A DNA stretch of 14,758 nt from an uncultured Magnetococcales bacterium (GCA_903913345.1 CAIWLA010000240.1:1-14758); one strand, 5' to 3'. Positions 6,865 through 14,555 are shown, counted from the stretch's first letter. A program made the numbers and translations. The notes: generated by a model from the letters alone, not told the origin.

Positions 6865-9446
6865 ACGCGATTCCCAAAAAATTTTTGCTTATCCTGATGG
6901 ATCTGGGACTGAGTCTGCTCTTCCTGGTGATCATTCTGGTCGCTGTACTGGATTTTAACAGTCGGCTGAAACACGAGGAGCAACAGGCACGGCAGGGTGG
7001 CCATGGGGTGACAACCCCCTCCATGGCGGGCAGTCTGGCCCAATTGCAAAAACAGAAAGAGTCCCTGACCTCCCAGGTGGACAAAGGCCGGGCAGAGATG
7101 CAGGAAATGTGGGAGAAAAACACGGTCCTGACGGCAGAAATCCGCAAAAAGAATGCCGAAGCACGCAAGTTGCTGGAAGACAACGTGGCCTTGTTGAGTC
7201 AGAACGCCTCCCTGTTGGCCCAACTCAACCAGGAAGAGGAGCGGAGCAAACAGTCCACCCATCGACCACCCATCCTGGAGGCCCCTCTCCCTGGAGGGGC
7301 GGAGACCGCCTCCCCGGCCGAGACACCGCAGGCCCAGGCGTTGCGTCAGGAAAATGCCGACCTGATTGCCCATCTGGCGCAGACCAATGATACGCTCCAA
7401 CGTTTGCAACAACAAAAGGCGGCCCAACCCCAGGGAACAACCGCACCGGTCGGGGGCCAACGGGGGCAACCCCTCTCCAGTGATCTGCTGGATACCCAGG
7501 CGGTGGGCGAGGCGGAAAAAAGGGATGGGACAAAATTTTGGAACTCCGTGATCTCCACCTTCCAGGAGCCAGCCAAAACCAAACCGGAATCGTCTCCTCT
7601 CGTCGAGGAGGCCACCGGGATCAAGCCGCCATCGCCCCCCCTCGTCAAAGTGGAAAAGGGGATGGTGGGAGCGGGTGCCTTGGATAAAATAACGACCGCT
7701 TTTCAGGCATTGCCCCCCGCTTCCCCGACCACACCGGGCGTGACCGCTGCCCCATCGCCAGCGGCAGCCGAGCCGACGGCGGTCCGCCATGACCAGACGA
7801 CCGCCACCCCGGCCCATTCTGCACCGTCCGCCTTGGCCGCCAAAGAGGAGGCCAAAGAGGAGGCCAAAGAGGAGGCCAAAGAGGAGGCCAAAGAGACCGG
7901 TACGGAGAAGACAGGTGAAACAGGTCTGTGGCACACGTTAATGAATACGTTCCAGAAATCGCCCAAACCCGCCCCGTCCGCCGTGGAGGTGGCGTTGCCA
8001 CCGCCACCGGCCTCCCTGCCAACACCAGCGGCAACCACCACCACACCACCCGCCCAGGCGGAAAAAACGGCGGCGGTTGCCGCACCAGAAACGACCCTGC
8101 GGAGGGATACAGCGGCAGACAAAGGCACCCGTCTGGCCACCGCACCGGAGACCAGAACGAGAAACCCCGCCACACCGGCGGCAACCATCACCACACCACC
8201 CGCCCAGGCGGAAAAAACGGCGGCTGTCATCACCACACCGAAGGAGACTCCGCAGACGGACAACACCATGGACAAGGGCAGCCATCCTGTCGCCGCACCA
8301 GGGACCAGAACGGCCACCACAGGCGGCATGACACCCGCCAAGGGTGGCTCGACCCCGGCCACCTCGGCGGTTGGCGGAGCCAAAACCGCCACGGAGACCG
8401 CTGCCCCGATCGCGCCCGTCGAAAAGGGCGTCACCGCTGCCGGCACCACCCCGATGGCCACCGAGGTGGCCAAAACGGGGCATGACACCCCCAAAGAGGG
8501 GATGTGGGAGGAGTTGCTTGCCTCTTTCCAGGGGACACATCCGGCACCCGCCCACCCGGCAGCGACCGGTTCCGGGCAACCGGTCTCCCCCGCACGGGGT
8601 GCCCCCACGACCCCCACCCCCGCCCAACCAGCAGAGACCCAGGTGGCTGCGCGCTCCCCTGCTCCTCCGGTTCCACCCACGGTGGAGTCACCTCAGTCCC
8701 CCCCTGGTCGGTCACTGCCCGCCACTGGCCCGCAAGGGTCACTGGCCACTGGAGGGGCCATCCGGCCATCCATGCCCACTCCGGTCGCACCCGCCGAGCT
8801 GGCGAAGGGGTTGCCCGCCGATCAGGCCAAGGTGGTGCTGAAATCGGCCACCGAGGGGGCACACATGGCCACTGTCTCCCTGAAAGATCGTCTCAACGCC
8901 CGTTCGCACCTGTTGCATCAGATTCAAAACGACCTGAAACAACGGCGGATTCCGGCTGAAATGGATGAGCAGAGCGGAACCCTCTATCTGCCCGGTCTCC
9001 TGGACTTCAAGAGCGATACGCTGCCATTCACGCCGGAAAAACAGCAGGGGATGCGGGAACTGGCTGCGGTCCTGGCCAAACACCTGCCCTGTTTCACCCA
9101 ACAGGCCAGCCAGAGGCCAGGATGTGCCGAATCCTCCGAGGCCAGGCTGGATACCCTGGTCATCGCCGGCAATGCCGGTTCGGCACCGGTGGGTTCCGGT
9201 GCCTTCCGCCATAACTGGGATCTGGCCAATGCCCGCGCCTTGGCCACCTTTGCCGAGTTGCTGGAGGCCCATCCCGCACTGAACAATCTGCGCAACACCC
9301 GGGAGCAGTCCCTGTTCCGTCTGGATGGATTTCTGCCCCCGGAGGGGGCCACAGAGTCCAAGGGACAACTCTCCAGACCGCTGCGTCGGGTGGAGTTGCG
9401 CTTTGTCATGGATCCCGCTGCCCACGAATCCCATCCGCCCCAATGA
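6861..9446 (+). CDS. Large single-span envelope protein with coiled coil and C-terminal OmpA-like domain (MotB/ZorB-type)
   Basis: The 861-residue product has a short N-terminus (MNAIPKKF), one membrane helix (about 9-31), and a Gln/Glu/Lys-rich coiled coil (about 36-130 and 155-187). A very long Pro/Ala/Thr-rich region follows (about 190-650), then an OmpA-like domain (about 675-852). The latter shows LYLPGLLDFKSDTLPFT (708-724), the N-x-x-L-x-x-x-R-A helix motif (NWDLANARA, 785-793) and a final strand RRVELRFVM. The layout matches MotB/ZorB stator stalks that anchor to the cell wall, but the linker is unusually long. The expected peptidoglycan-binding Asp appears replaced (IAGNAGS, 768-774). 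The linker holds four copies of a W/L...FQ motif plus other repeats. It overlaps its neighbours by 4 bp on both sides. Confidence 0.8.
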   Translation: MNAIPKKFLLILMDLGLSLLFLVIILVAVLDFNSRLKHEEQQARQGGHGVTTPSMAGSLAQLQKQKESLTSQVDKGRAEMQEMWEKNTVLTAEIRKKNAEARKLLEDNVALLSQNASLLAQLNQEEERSKQSTHRPPILEAPLPGGAETASPAETPQAQALRQENADLIAHLAQTNDTLQRLQQQKAAQPQGTTAPVGGQRGQPLSSDLLDTQAVGEAEKRDGTKFWNSVISTFQEPAKTKPESSPLVEEATGIKPPSPPLVKVEKGMVGAGALDKITTAFQALPPASPTTPGVTAAPSPAAAEPTAVRHDQTTATPAHSAPSALAAKEEAKEEAKEEAKEEAKETGTEKTGETGLWHTLMNTFQKSPKPAPSAVEVALPPPPASLPTPAATTTTPPAQAEKTAAVAAPETTLRRDTAADKGTRLATAPETRTRNPATPAATITTPPAQAEKTAAVITTPKETPQTDNTMDKGSHPVAAPGTRTATTGGMTPAKGGSTPATSAVGGAKTATETAAPIAPVEKGVTAAGTTPMATEVAKTGHDTPKEGMWEELLASFQGTHPAPAHPAATGSGQPVSPARGAPTTPTPAQPAETQVAARSPAPPVPPTVESPQSPPGRSLPATGPQGSLATGGAIRPSMPTPVAPAELAKGLPADQAKVVLKSATEGAHMATVSLKDRLNARSHLLHQIQNDLKQRRIPAEMDEQSGTLYLPGLLDFKSDTLPFTPEKQQGMRELAAVLAKHLPCFTQQASQRPGCAESSEARLDTLVIAGNAGSAPVGSGAFRHNWDLANARALATFAELLEAHPALNNLRNTREQSLFRLDGFLPPEGATESKGQLSRPLRRVELRFVMDPAAHESHPPQ
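7839..7895 (+). repeat. 12-bp tandem repeat (Lys-Glu-Glu-Ala) in the OmpA-domain protein
   Basis: Four exact copies of GCCAAAGAGGAG plus a partial fifth encode an AKEE array (about residues 327-345). The exact identity suggests active slippage, so copy number probably varies between strains. Each unit is 12 bp, so changes stay in frame. Confidence 0.9.
8022..8224 (+). repeat. Duplicated 50-residue unit in the Pro-rich linker
   Basis: Segments 8022-8074 and 8172-8224 are near-identical over 53 bp (2 mismatches) at a 150-bp offset, equal to 50 codons. Both encode P-A-A-T-x-T-T-P-P-A-Q-A-E-K-T-A-A. Weaker protein similarity continues through D-K-G and T-R-T in each unit, pointing to an in-frame duplication that has since diverged. 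Confidence 0.8.
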
Positions 9447-10882
9447 ACGCCGCCTCTGTCCCTTTTTCCCTGCGGCCCCTCGGTACGATGTGGAACAACA
9501 CCCAGAGATCCGTGACCGAGTGGATGCGCCTGGCCATGGATCAAACCGTGCGCCTCGCCGTCACTGGCCTGAACCAGAGTGGCAAGACGGTCTTTATCAC
9601 CGCCCTGGTCCATCAACTGCTCCATGCCAGACAGGACTCCGGGCTGCCCTTTTTTGATTGTGTCAGCACCAATCGCTTTGCCGGGTCCAAGGTGATGGTA
9701 CAACCCGATGTGGATGTCTCCGCCTTTCGTTACGACCAGTTCATCCGTCCTCTGACCGCCCGTCATCCCACCTGGCCGAACCGCACGGAAGAGTTGAGTG
9801 AGATTCGTCTGGCCCTCCGTTTTCAACCGACCGGACTCATCCATCGCCAGTTGTCCAACGTGGGCACCCTCTATCTGGACATTATCGACTATCCGGGGGA
9901 GTGGCTGTTGGACCTGCCCATGCTGGAACTCTCCTTCGCCACCTGGTCGGAACAGATTTTTCGCGCCTGCACCGAGGAGCCTCGCCGCACCCTCTCCTCC
10001 GAGTGGCAGGCCTACCTGCACACCCTGGATCTCTCTGCTGCAACCGATGAGGGGGTGTTGCGGCAGGCCAGCGCGTTGTATACCCAATTTTTGTTGCGCT
10101 GCAAGGCGGAACACGGTCTGACCCTGCTGCAACCGGGCCGATTTACCGTACCCGGCGAATGGAAAGAAACCCCGCTGCTCACCTTTTGCCCCCTGCCCGC
10201 CCCCACCACCGGCGACCCCGGTGGCGATACCCTCCACGGCACCATGGCGCAACGGTTTGAGGCCTACAAGGAAAAGGTGGTCCACCGGTTTTACAAAGAC
10301 CATTTTTCCCGTTTTGATCGGCAGATTGTCCTGATCGATCTGCTCAAGGCACTCAGCGGTGGCCCGGACAATTTTGCCGACACGCGGGTGGCTCTGGAAT
10401 CCATTTTGCGCAACTTCCGCTATGGATCATCGAGCGCGCTCAATCGGCTGTTTTGGCCCAAAATAGACAAACTGCTCTTTGTCGCCACCAAGGTGGACCA
10501 TGTGGCGGCCAACCAGCACAGCAACCTGGAACGACTGCTCAACCGCATTGTCAGCCAGCCCGCCAATGAGGCCATTTTTCAGGGTGTCGAGGTCAAGACC
10601 ATGGCCCTCTCCGCCCTCACCTGCACCCGGACGGTGGTACGCGACCATGACGGACGGCGTCTCTCCTTCGTGCAGGGGATTCCCAAGGGACGCAACCGGG
10701 AGATTTTGCTCTTTCCGGGGGAGATTCCCGAATCCCTGCCCCGCCCAGAGGATTGGGATGCCAACCGATTCAATTTTCTGGAATTTGAACCACCTCGACT
10801 GGTTGACCCGGAGGCAGCTCCCCTGCCCCATATCCGCATGGACCAGGCGTTGCAATTTTTACTGGGAGATAAATTGACCTGA
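9443..10882 (+). CDS. ycjX: YcjX-family (DUF463) P-loop GTPase-like protein
   Basis: YcjX is a conserved Ras-like NTPase, in Escherichia coli linked to the phage-shock (psp) envelope-stress regulon. The 479-residue product is close to the family length of about 465. It shows Walker A GLNQSGKT (42-49), the family signature DYPGEWLLDLPML (149-161) serving as the DxPG switch motif, and FDRQIVLIDLL (291-301). The G4 motif TKVD (349-352) sits in LLFVATKVDH, and the typical C-terminus ends LPHIRMDQALQFLLGDKL. All key nucleotide-binding motifs are intact, so it should be active. It overlaps the OmpA-domain gene by 4 bp and ycjF by 1 bp. There is no ribosome site in front, so translation is probably coupled. 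No pspF or pspA is seen nearby; its partners here are stator-like proteins instead. Confidence 0.92.
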   Translation: MNAASVPFSLRPLGTMWNNTQRSVTEWMRLAMDQTVRLAVTGLNQSGKTVFITALVHQLLHARQDSGLPFFDCVSTNRFAGSKVMVQPDVDVSAFRYDQFIRPLTARHPTWPNRTEELSEIRLALRFQPTGLIHRQLSNVGTLYLDIIDYPGEWLLDLPMLELSFATWSEQIFRACTEEPRRTLSSEWQAYLHTLDLSAATDEGVLRQASALYTQFLLRCKAEHGLTLLQPGRFTVPGEWKETPLLTFCPLPAPTTGDPGGDTLHGTMAQRFEAYKEKVVHRFYKDHFSRFDRQIVLIDLLKALSGGPDNFADTRVALESILRNFRYGSSSALNRLFWPKIDKLLFVATKVDHVAANQHSNLERLLNRIVSQPANEAIFQGVEVKTMALSALTCTRTVVRDHDGRRLSFVQGIPKGRNREILLFPGEIPESLPRPEDWDANRFNFLEFEPPRLVDPEAAPLPHIRMDQALQFLLGDKLT

Positions 10883-11970
10883 TGCGTGTCTCATCAACCT
10901 GGATCCCCCCTCTGGAACTGGAGGTACCACCCACTGGCATGGTACAGCCTCTGTTCCGTCCCAAACCGGTCATGCTGCCCACGGGTGATGACCTCCGGCC
11001 CCATCCGTCAAAACGGACCGAACCGCTCCTGGCTGCCCCGTCAGACGAAACCGATCCGCAGACCCCGGTCGTCGCCCGGCGCAAAACCACCAGGCGGCAT
11101 GGGCTGTTCTGGGGCCTGGTGGGCGTGACTCTGCTCTTGCTGGTCAGTCTCCTGATACGGGACACCCTCCTGTTTCTGCTTCAACAGTGGCAGACCCACC
11201 CCCTGCTCGGCGGTTTTTTTTCTCTCCTGGTTCTGGCCATGACGGGGCTGTTGCTGACATTGACCGGGCGCGAATGGATCCGGTTCCGGCGGTTGCGAAC
11301 CCTCTCCACCTTGCGCCAGGAGACCGGCCATCTGATGGACAGTCAAACCTTTGGCAGTGGTCAACGGTTGGTCAACCGCATCATCCTGCTCTATCGGGAC
11401 CGGACGGAGATGGAGCCTTCTCTGCAACAGTTTCACCGCCAGGTCAACGACTATCTGGGCGATCGGGAAATGTTGACCCTCTTTTCCACCCAGGTTCTTT
11501 CGGTGGTAGATACCCAGGCCTATCAGGTGGTGGTTCGTCATGCCTCGGCGGCGGCCGTCATGACCGCCATCAGCCCCCTGGCCTGGCTGGATACCCTCTT
11601 TTTCCTGTGGCGCAACCTGTGGATGGTACGGGAGATTGCCGAAGTCTATGGGGCACGTCCGGGGGCAACCGGTTCCCTGCTCCTTCTGCGTCAGGCGGTC
11701 CAGGGGATCATGGGGGCCGGGTTGGCCGATCTCCTGGCCAACAGTGCGGCCCACTCCATGGGGGATTCGGTGGCCGCCCTGCTCATGGCCAAGGCCGGAC
11801 AGGGGATTGCCAATGGCCTTTTCATCGCCCGGATCGGTCTGCAAACCATGCACGCCTGCCGTCCCCTCCCCTTTGGCGATGGAGAGAGACCCGGTCTGGC
11901 CCGCATCCGCCGGGCATTGCAGCAAGAGATCAAAAAGAGCCTGAACCCATCAGAACAGAAGGATTCATAA
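10882..11970 (+). CDS. ycjF: YcjF-family (DUF697, UPF0283) inner membrane protein
   Basis: YcjF is the usual partner of YcjX; its biochemical role is not settled. The 362-residue product (E. coli YcjF is about 353) has a Pro-rich basic N-terminus (1-72) and two membrane helices (about 74-92 and 108-127). A soluble helical part follows (about 130-220), then a hydrophobic DUF697 domain (about 222-330) with SPLAWLDTLFFLWRN and a Gly/Ala-rich segment that may associate with the membrane. The C-terminus is basic. It starts at a TGATG junction with ycjX, a strong sign of coupled translation, and ends 2 bp before the next gene. The conserved pair YcjX-YcjF makes the identification firm, though the cargo or substrate is unknown. 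Confidence 0.88.
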   Translation: MRVSSTWIPPLELEVPPTGMVQPLFRPKPVMLPTGDDLRPHPSKRTEPLLAAPSDETDPQTPVVARRKTTRRHGLFWGLVGVTLLLLVSLLIRDTLLFLLQQWQTHPLLGGFFSLLVLAMTGLLLTLTGREWIRFRRLRTLSTLRQETGHLMDSQTFGSGQRLVNRIILLYRDRTEMEPSLQQFHRQVNDYLGDREMLTLFSTQVLSVVDTQAYQVVVRHASAAAVMTAISPLAWLDTLFFLWRNLWMVREIAEVYGARPGATGSLLLLRQAVQGIMGAGLADLLANSAAHSMGDSVAALLMAKAGQGIANGLFIARIGLQTMHACRPLPFGDGERPGLARIRRALQQEIKKSLNPSEQKDS

Positions 11971-11972
11971 AC

Positions 11973-12593
11973 ATGCTACCTTTTATCTATGCCGGTGTGG
12001 TTTCGACGCTTGGCGTCATCCTGGGCAAGCGGTTGGCCGCCGCCCACCAGCGATCGACCGGGGGCCTCCCCCGGCAGACCTCTGCCAGTGTCCGCCTTCT
12101 GGCCCATCATGTCCTGGAGGAGACCAACCAGGTACTGGCCACGGAAGAGGTTCCCATGGACAACCGGTTTGGCAACAAGCCGTTGAGCAGCGAACTGGAA
12201 TTCAGCCAGACGGCCGCCATCGCACTGGAGTTGGGAGAGAACAATCGGGTGACGACCGGCTCCAAAACCACCCTGTGGCGTCTGATGGAGAACCGGGCGG
12301 AGTTGGAATTGGGCAAAAGCCTGGGCATCGAGGTGGGCAGTCAGATCAGTCGGCGGGTCAAATTGCGCTTTGCCACCGATCCCGGTCAGTTTGTCCGTTA
12401 CCGGGTGGTATGGCAACAACAGAGTCAACGGGGGATTTTGGAACTCCAGGCGGGCCGCCATGTTTTTCAACTGCCCTACCTGGTCGCCTACGGCCTGAGC
12501 CATACGGTGGAAAGTCTGCCGGGAGAATCCATCGACAAACGGCCCAAGGCCAACCATGCGGCAGAGGAGAGCACGGAGGAAGAGGAAGAATAA
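11973..12593 (+). CDS. Unrecognised membrane-anchored protein, last gene of the operon
   Basis: I do not recognise a family for this 206-residue product. It has an N-terminal hydrophobic segment (about 3-18, MLPFIYAGVVSTLGVILG), then Lys/Arg, predicting one membrane anchor with the rest in the cytoplasm. Residues about 40-170 look like a folded, strand-rich domain with alternating charged and hydrophobic residues (for example VRYRVVWQQQ and RGILELQAGRHVF). The tail is strongly acidic (ESTEEEEE). The ATG at 11973 lies 2 bp after ycjF and has an AAGGA ribosome site 9-12 nt upstream; the frame stays open far upstream, but that part is a shadow of ycjF. The acidic tail could contact the basic C-terminus of YcjF, which is speculation. 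It is probably a third component of the YcjX-YcjF module. Confidence 0.75.
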   Translation: MLPFIYAGVVSTLGVILGKRLAAAHQRSTGGLPRQTSASVRLLAHHVLEETNQVLATEEVPMDNRFGNKPLSSELEFSQTAAIALELGENNRVTTGSKTTLWRLMENRAELELGKSLGIEVGSQISRRVKLRFATDPGQFVRYRVVWQQQSQRGILELQAGRHVFQLPYLVAYGLSHTVESLPGESIDKRPKANHAAEESTEEEEE

Positions 12594-12653
12594 AAGCAGT
12601 CAGGATTCAGCGTCGATCAGCGGTCGGAAATGGTCTTGACGATGGGATCCTTT

Positions 12654-13838
12654 TCAACTCTCTCTCGTGGAGGCCTGTACGTCACGACCGGGCTGAATAT
12701 GAATCATCACCCATTCCGGGGGAGCACCGATACGAATGGGTACCGTGGTGACGCCAACCCCATTCGTGATGATGACAGGCGGTCTCTCCTCCAGAGTGAC
12801 CAGACCGGAGACCAGTCTGGGATCGTCCCTCACCACCAAAGGTCCAAAACCGGGCATGGCAACCTGCCCACCATGGGTGTGACCGCTCAGCATCAACGCC
12901 GTTGCCGCCTGTGCCTCGGCGGAGAGTGAAAAAAGCGACATGGGATTGTGGGCAAGCAGAATACTGGGACCATCGGCCTGCAACAGGCAAGAATGGCCCC
13001 CTGGTTTGAACAGTTCATCTTCCGCCCCGGCCAGCGTCACGCCACCCGGCAGGAGATACAACTGGTTTTGCAAGACCGTTACGCCCATGCCTTCCAAATA
13101 ACTCGTCATGTCAACCGGATTGGCATGATCACGGTTTCCCAGCACCGCGACAGTCGGGGCCAGATCGACACAACCCCGGAAGAGGGTCTCCAAATCCTCT
13201 ATACTGTGCCAATCAGAATCAATCGCATCGCCTCCAAAGAGGATCGCATCGGGTTGGGCATGACGCAGTTGGGCCAGCAATTCCCGTGTGCGGGACGGCG
13301 GCAAAAAAAATCCGGCATGCAGGTCTGAAAAAAAGGCCAGACGCAACGGTCGAGCCAGAAACAGACCCAGATCGTCCCCGTTGAAGTGATAGTCCGTCCG
13401 CCGCAGTTCCTGAAACCCGATGTAAGCCGTGCCGAATGATCCCGTGCCGGTCAGGGAGGCAAATCCGGCCCCCATCAAGAAAACGGAGTTGCGCCGAGAT
13501 AAATCGACTCCGCTGGGTACCGTTCGATGCAATCGATCCAGCAGCCTTTGATATCCTTCGACAATGAGATAAAAAAGACCCAACGCGCAGAGGACTCCAT
13601 TGACCGCCATGGTCAGAACATAGGGCGCGGCGAGACGGGAATGGTTCAGGGCGGAGAGGATGCCGGTGGACGATTCTGCCGTCGCCGCCATCAAAACCAC
13701 CAACAGGAGGAACAGAAGACGCCCAAGCGGCGTGGAAATCCGCCGCAAGACCCACACGATCCCGGAGATCCAGAACAGACCGAACAATCCAATCAGAAAC
13801 AAGGACAAAACAGGGAAATAGTGCATATTCTGAATCAT
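12654..13838 (-). CDS. Membrane-anchored metallophosphoesterase (YaeI/LpxG-like)
   Basis: This is a calcineurin-type metallophosphoesterase on a membrane domain. The 394-residue product has hydrophobic helices at about 6-31, 39-56 and 70-96, a twin-Arg-containing stretch SRRNSVFLMG (about 114-123), then the catalytic domain (about 163-385). All metal-site motifs are visible: SDLHAG (Asp172, His174), GGDAIDS (Asp204), GNRDH (Asn235), AHNP (His297) and SGHTHGG (His320, His322). The GNRD motif has Arg where most relatives have His; LpxH has the same Arg. Likely substrates are phospholipids or UDP-diacylglucosamine, but the sequence does not decide this. The frame is open to 14012, but MIQNMHYFPV at 13838 starts directly before the first helix and is preferred. 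It converges with the plus-strand operon, and no clear terminator lies between them. Confidence 0.82.
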   Translation of the reverse strand: MIQNMHYFPVLSLFLIGLFGLFWISGIVWVLRRISTPLGRLLFLLLVVLMAATAESSTGILSALNHSRLAAPYVLTMAVNGVLCALGLFYLIVEGYQRLLDRLHRTVPSGVDLSRRNSVFLMGAGFASLTGTGSFGTAYIGFQELRRTDYHFNGDDLGLFLARPLRLAFFSDLHAGFFLPPSRTRELLAQLRHAQPDAILFGGDAIDSDWHSIEDLETLFRGCVDLAPTVAVLGNRDHANPVDMTSYLEGMGVTVLQNQLYLLPGGVTLAGAEDELFKPGGHSCLLQADGPSILLAHNPMSLFSLSAEAQAATALMLSGHTHGGQVAMPGFGPLVVRDDPRLVSGLVTLEERPPVIITNGVGVTTVPIRIGAPPEWVMIHIQPGRDVQASTRES

Positions 13839-14021
13839 AAGAGACAACCCGACCACTGGCTGAAAATCGACCTGGAAACCCGCCCCACCCACTCGCTGAT
13901 GAGTGTAACACCATCGCCCTATTGCAGCGCACAAAAATTTTGTAAAAAATCGTAAGGGAAAAGATCCCCAGGTCGAGAACGGAGGCACCGATGGTTGATT
14001 GGCATCTCTCACTCTGCCCGC

Positions 14022-14555
14022 TTAAGTCGTCTCCGGAAGATGTCGGGCCAGCCATATTCCTTGCAGGAGGACAAACAAAAAGGTCATCCCCAGCAGACCA
14101 AACAGCTTGAAAGCCACCCAGGTGGCTTCATCAAAGGTATAGGCCACAAACAGATTGGCCGCCCCGGAAAACAAAAAAAAGCCGATCCAGGCAAGGCTCA
14201 GGCGGGTCCAGACAGCGGGGGGCAGCTGAATCTGGGCATCCAGCAAACGGCGAATCAACGGCTTTTGACCGATAAAATGGCTGCCCGCAAAGGCCAGGGC
14301 CATCAACCATTGGACGAGGGTTGGCTTCCACTGGATAAAACGGGGATCGTGCAACACCAGGGTGGCCCCGCCAAACAACAAAACCAGCACCAGGGTGAGA
14401 CCCTGCATCGGCGAGAGACGCCGCTCCCCTCTCCAGACCAGGAGCGAATGGACCACCACCGCCCCCATCAGAACCGCCGTGGCCACATAAATGGTGGACC
14501 ATTGATAGACCACAAAAAAAAGCAGAACAGGCCAAAGATCCAACAGTTGTTTCAT
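14022..14555 (-). CDS. yciB: YciB, intracellular septation protein A family
   Basis: YciB is an inner-membrane protein of proteobacteria involved in envelope integrity and septation, reported to interact with cell-division and cell-elongation proteins. The 177-residue product (E. coli YciB is 179) is hydrophobic throughout with about five membrane helices. It has family features: an N-terminal LLDLWPVLLFFVVYQ segment, FIQWKPTLVQW in the middle (about 91-101), FIGQKPLIRRLL (about 113-124), and a final FVLLQGIWLARHLPE. The ATG at 14555 has GAGG about 11 nt upstream. It is on the same strand as, and 183 bp before, the metallophosphoesterase gene. As a widespread housekeeping gene, it may mark the edge of the magnetosome-associated region. 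Confidence 0.92.
   Translation of the reverse strand: MKQLLDLWPVLLFFVVYQWSTIYVATAVLMGAVVVHSLLVWRGERRLSPMQGLTLVLVLLFGGATLVLHDPRFIQWKPTLVQWLMALAFAGSHFIGQKPLIRRLLDAQIQLPPAVWTRLSLAWIGFFLFSGAANLFVAYTFDEATWVAFKLFGLLGMTFLFVLLQGIWLARHLPETT

Noticed and set aside
7839..7895. Short regular repeats considered as a CRISPR-like array
   Set aside because: The 12-bp units are directly tandem with no spacers and are in frame within a gene.
6297..7934. A 545-codon minus-strand open frame across the channel and OmpA-domain genes, including Gly/Leu-Phe repeats
   Set aside because: Its repeats are the reverse image of the AKEE repeat and the Pro-rich tail on the plus strand, and it spans two overlapping genes with recognisable domains.
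7703..8680. A 325-codon minus-strand frame rich in Val, Ala and Gly that looks hydrophobic
   Set aside because: It is the antisense of Pro/Thr/Ala codons in the linker of the OmpA-domain protein, which explains the composition.
5758..9446. Zorya anti-phage system, suggested by the ZorA/ZorB-like pair
   Set aside because: The downstream genes are YcjX, YcjF and an unknown protein; no ZorC, ZorD helicase or ZorE nuclease is present in the window.
5758..11970. Type VI secretion membrane complex (OmpA-domain protein plus large NTPase)
   Set aside because: The NTPase is clearly YcjX by its DYPGEWLLDL signature, not IcmF/TssM, and there are no tube, sheath or baseplate genes.
12594..12653. Terminator between the two convergent operons
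   Set aside because: I found no stable stem followed by a T-run on either strand in these 60 bases.
13839..14012. A longer N-terminus for the metallophosphoesterase, starting at 14012
   Set aside because: The extra 58 codons are polar and include an A/T-rich, non-coding-looking stretch; the ATG at 13838 starts right before the first membrane helix.
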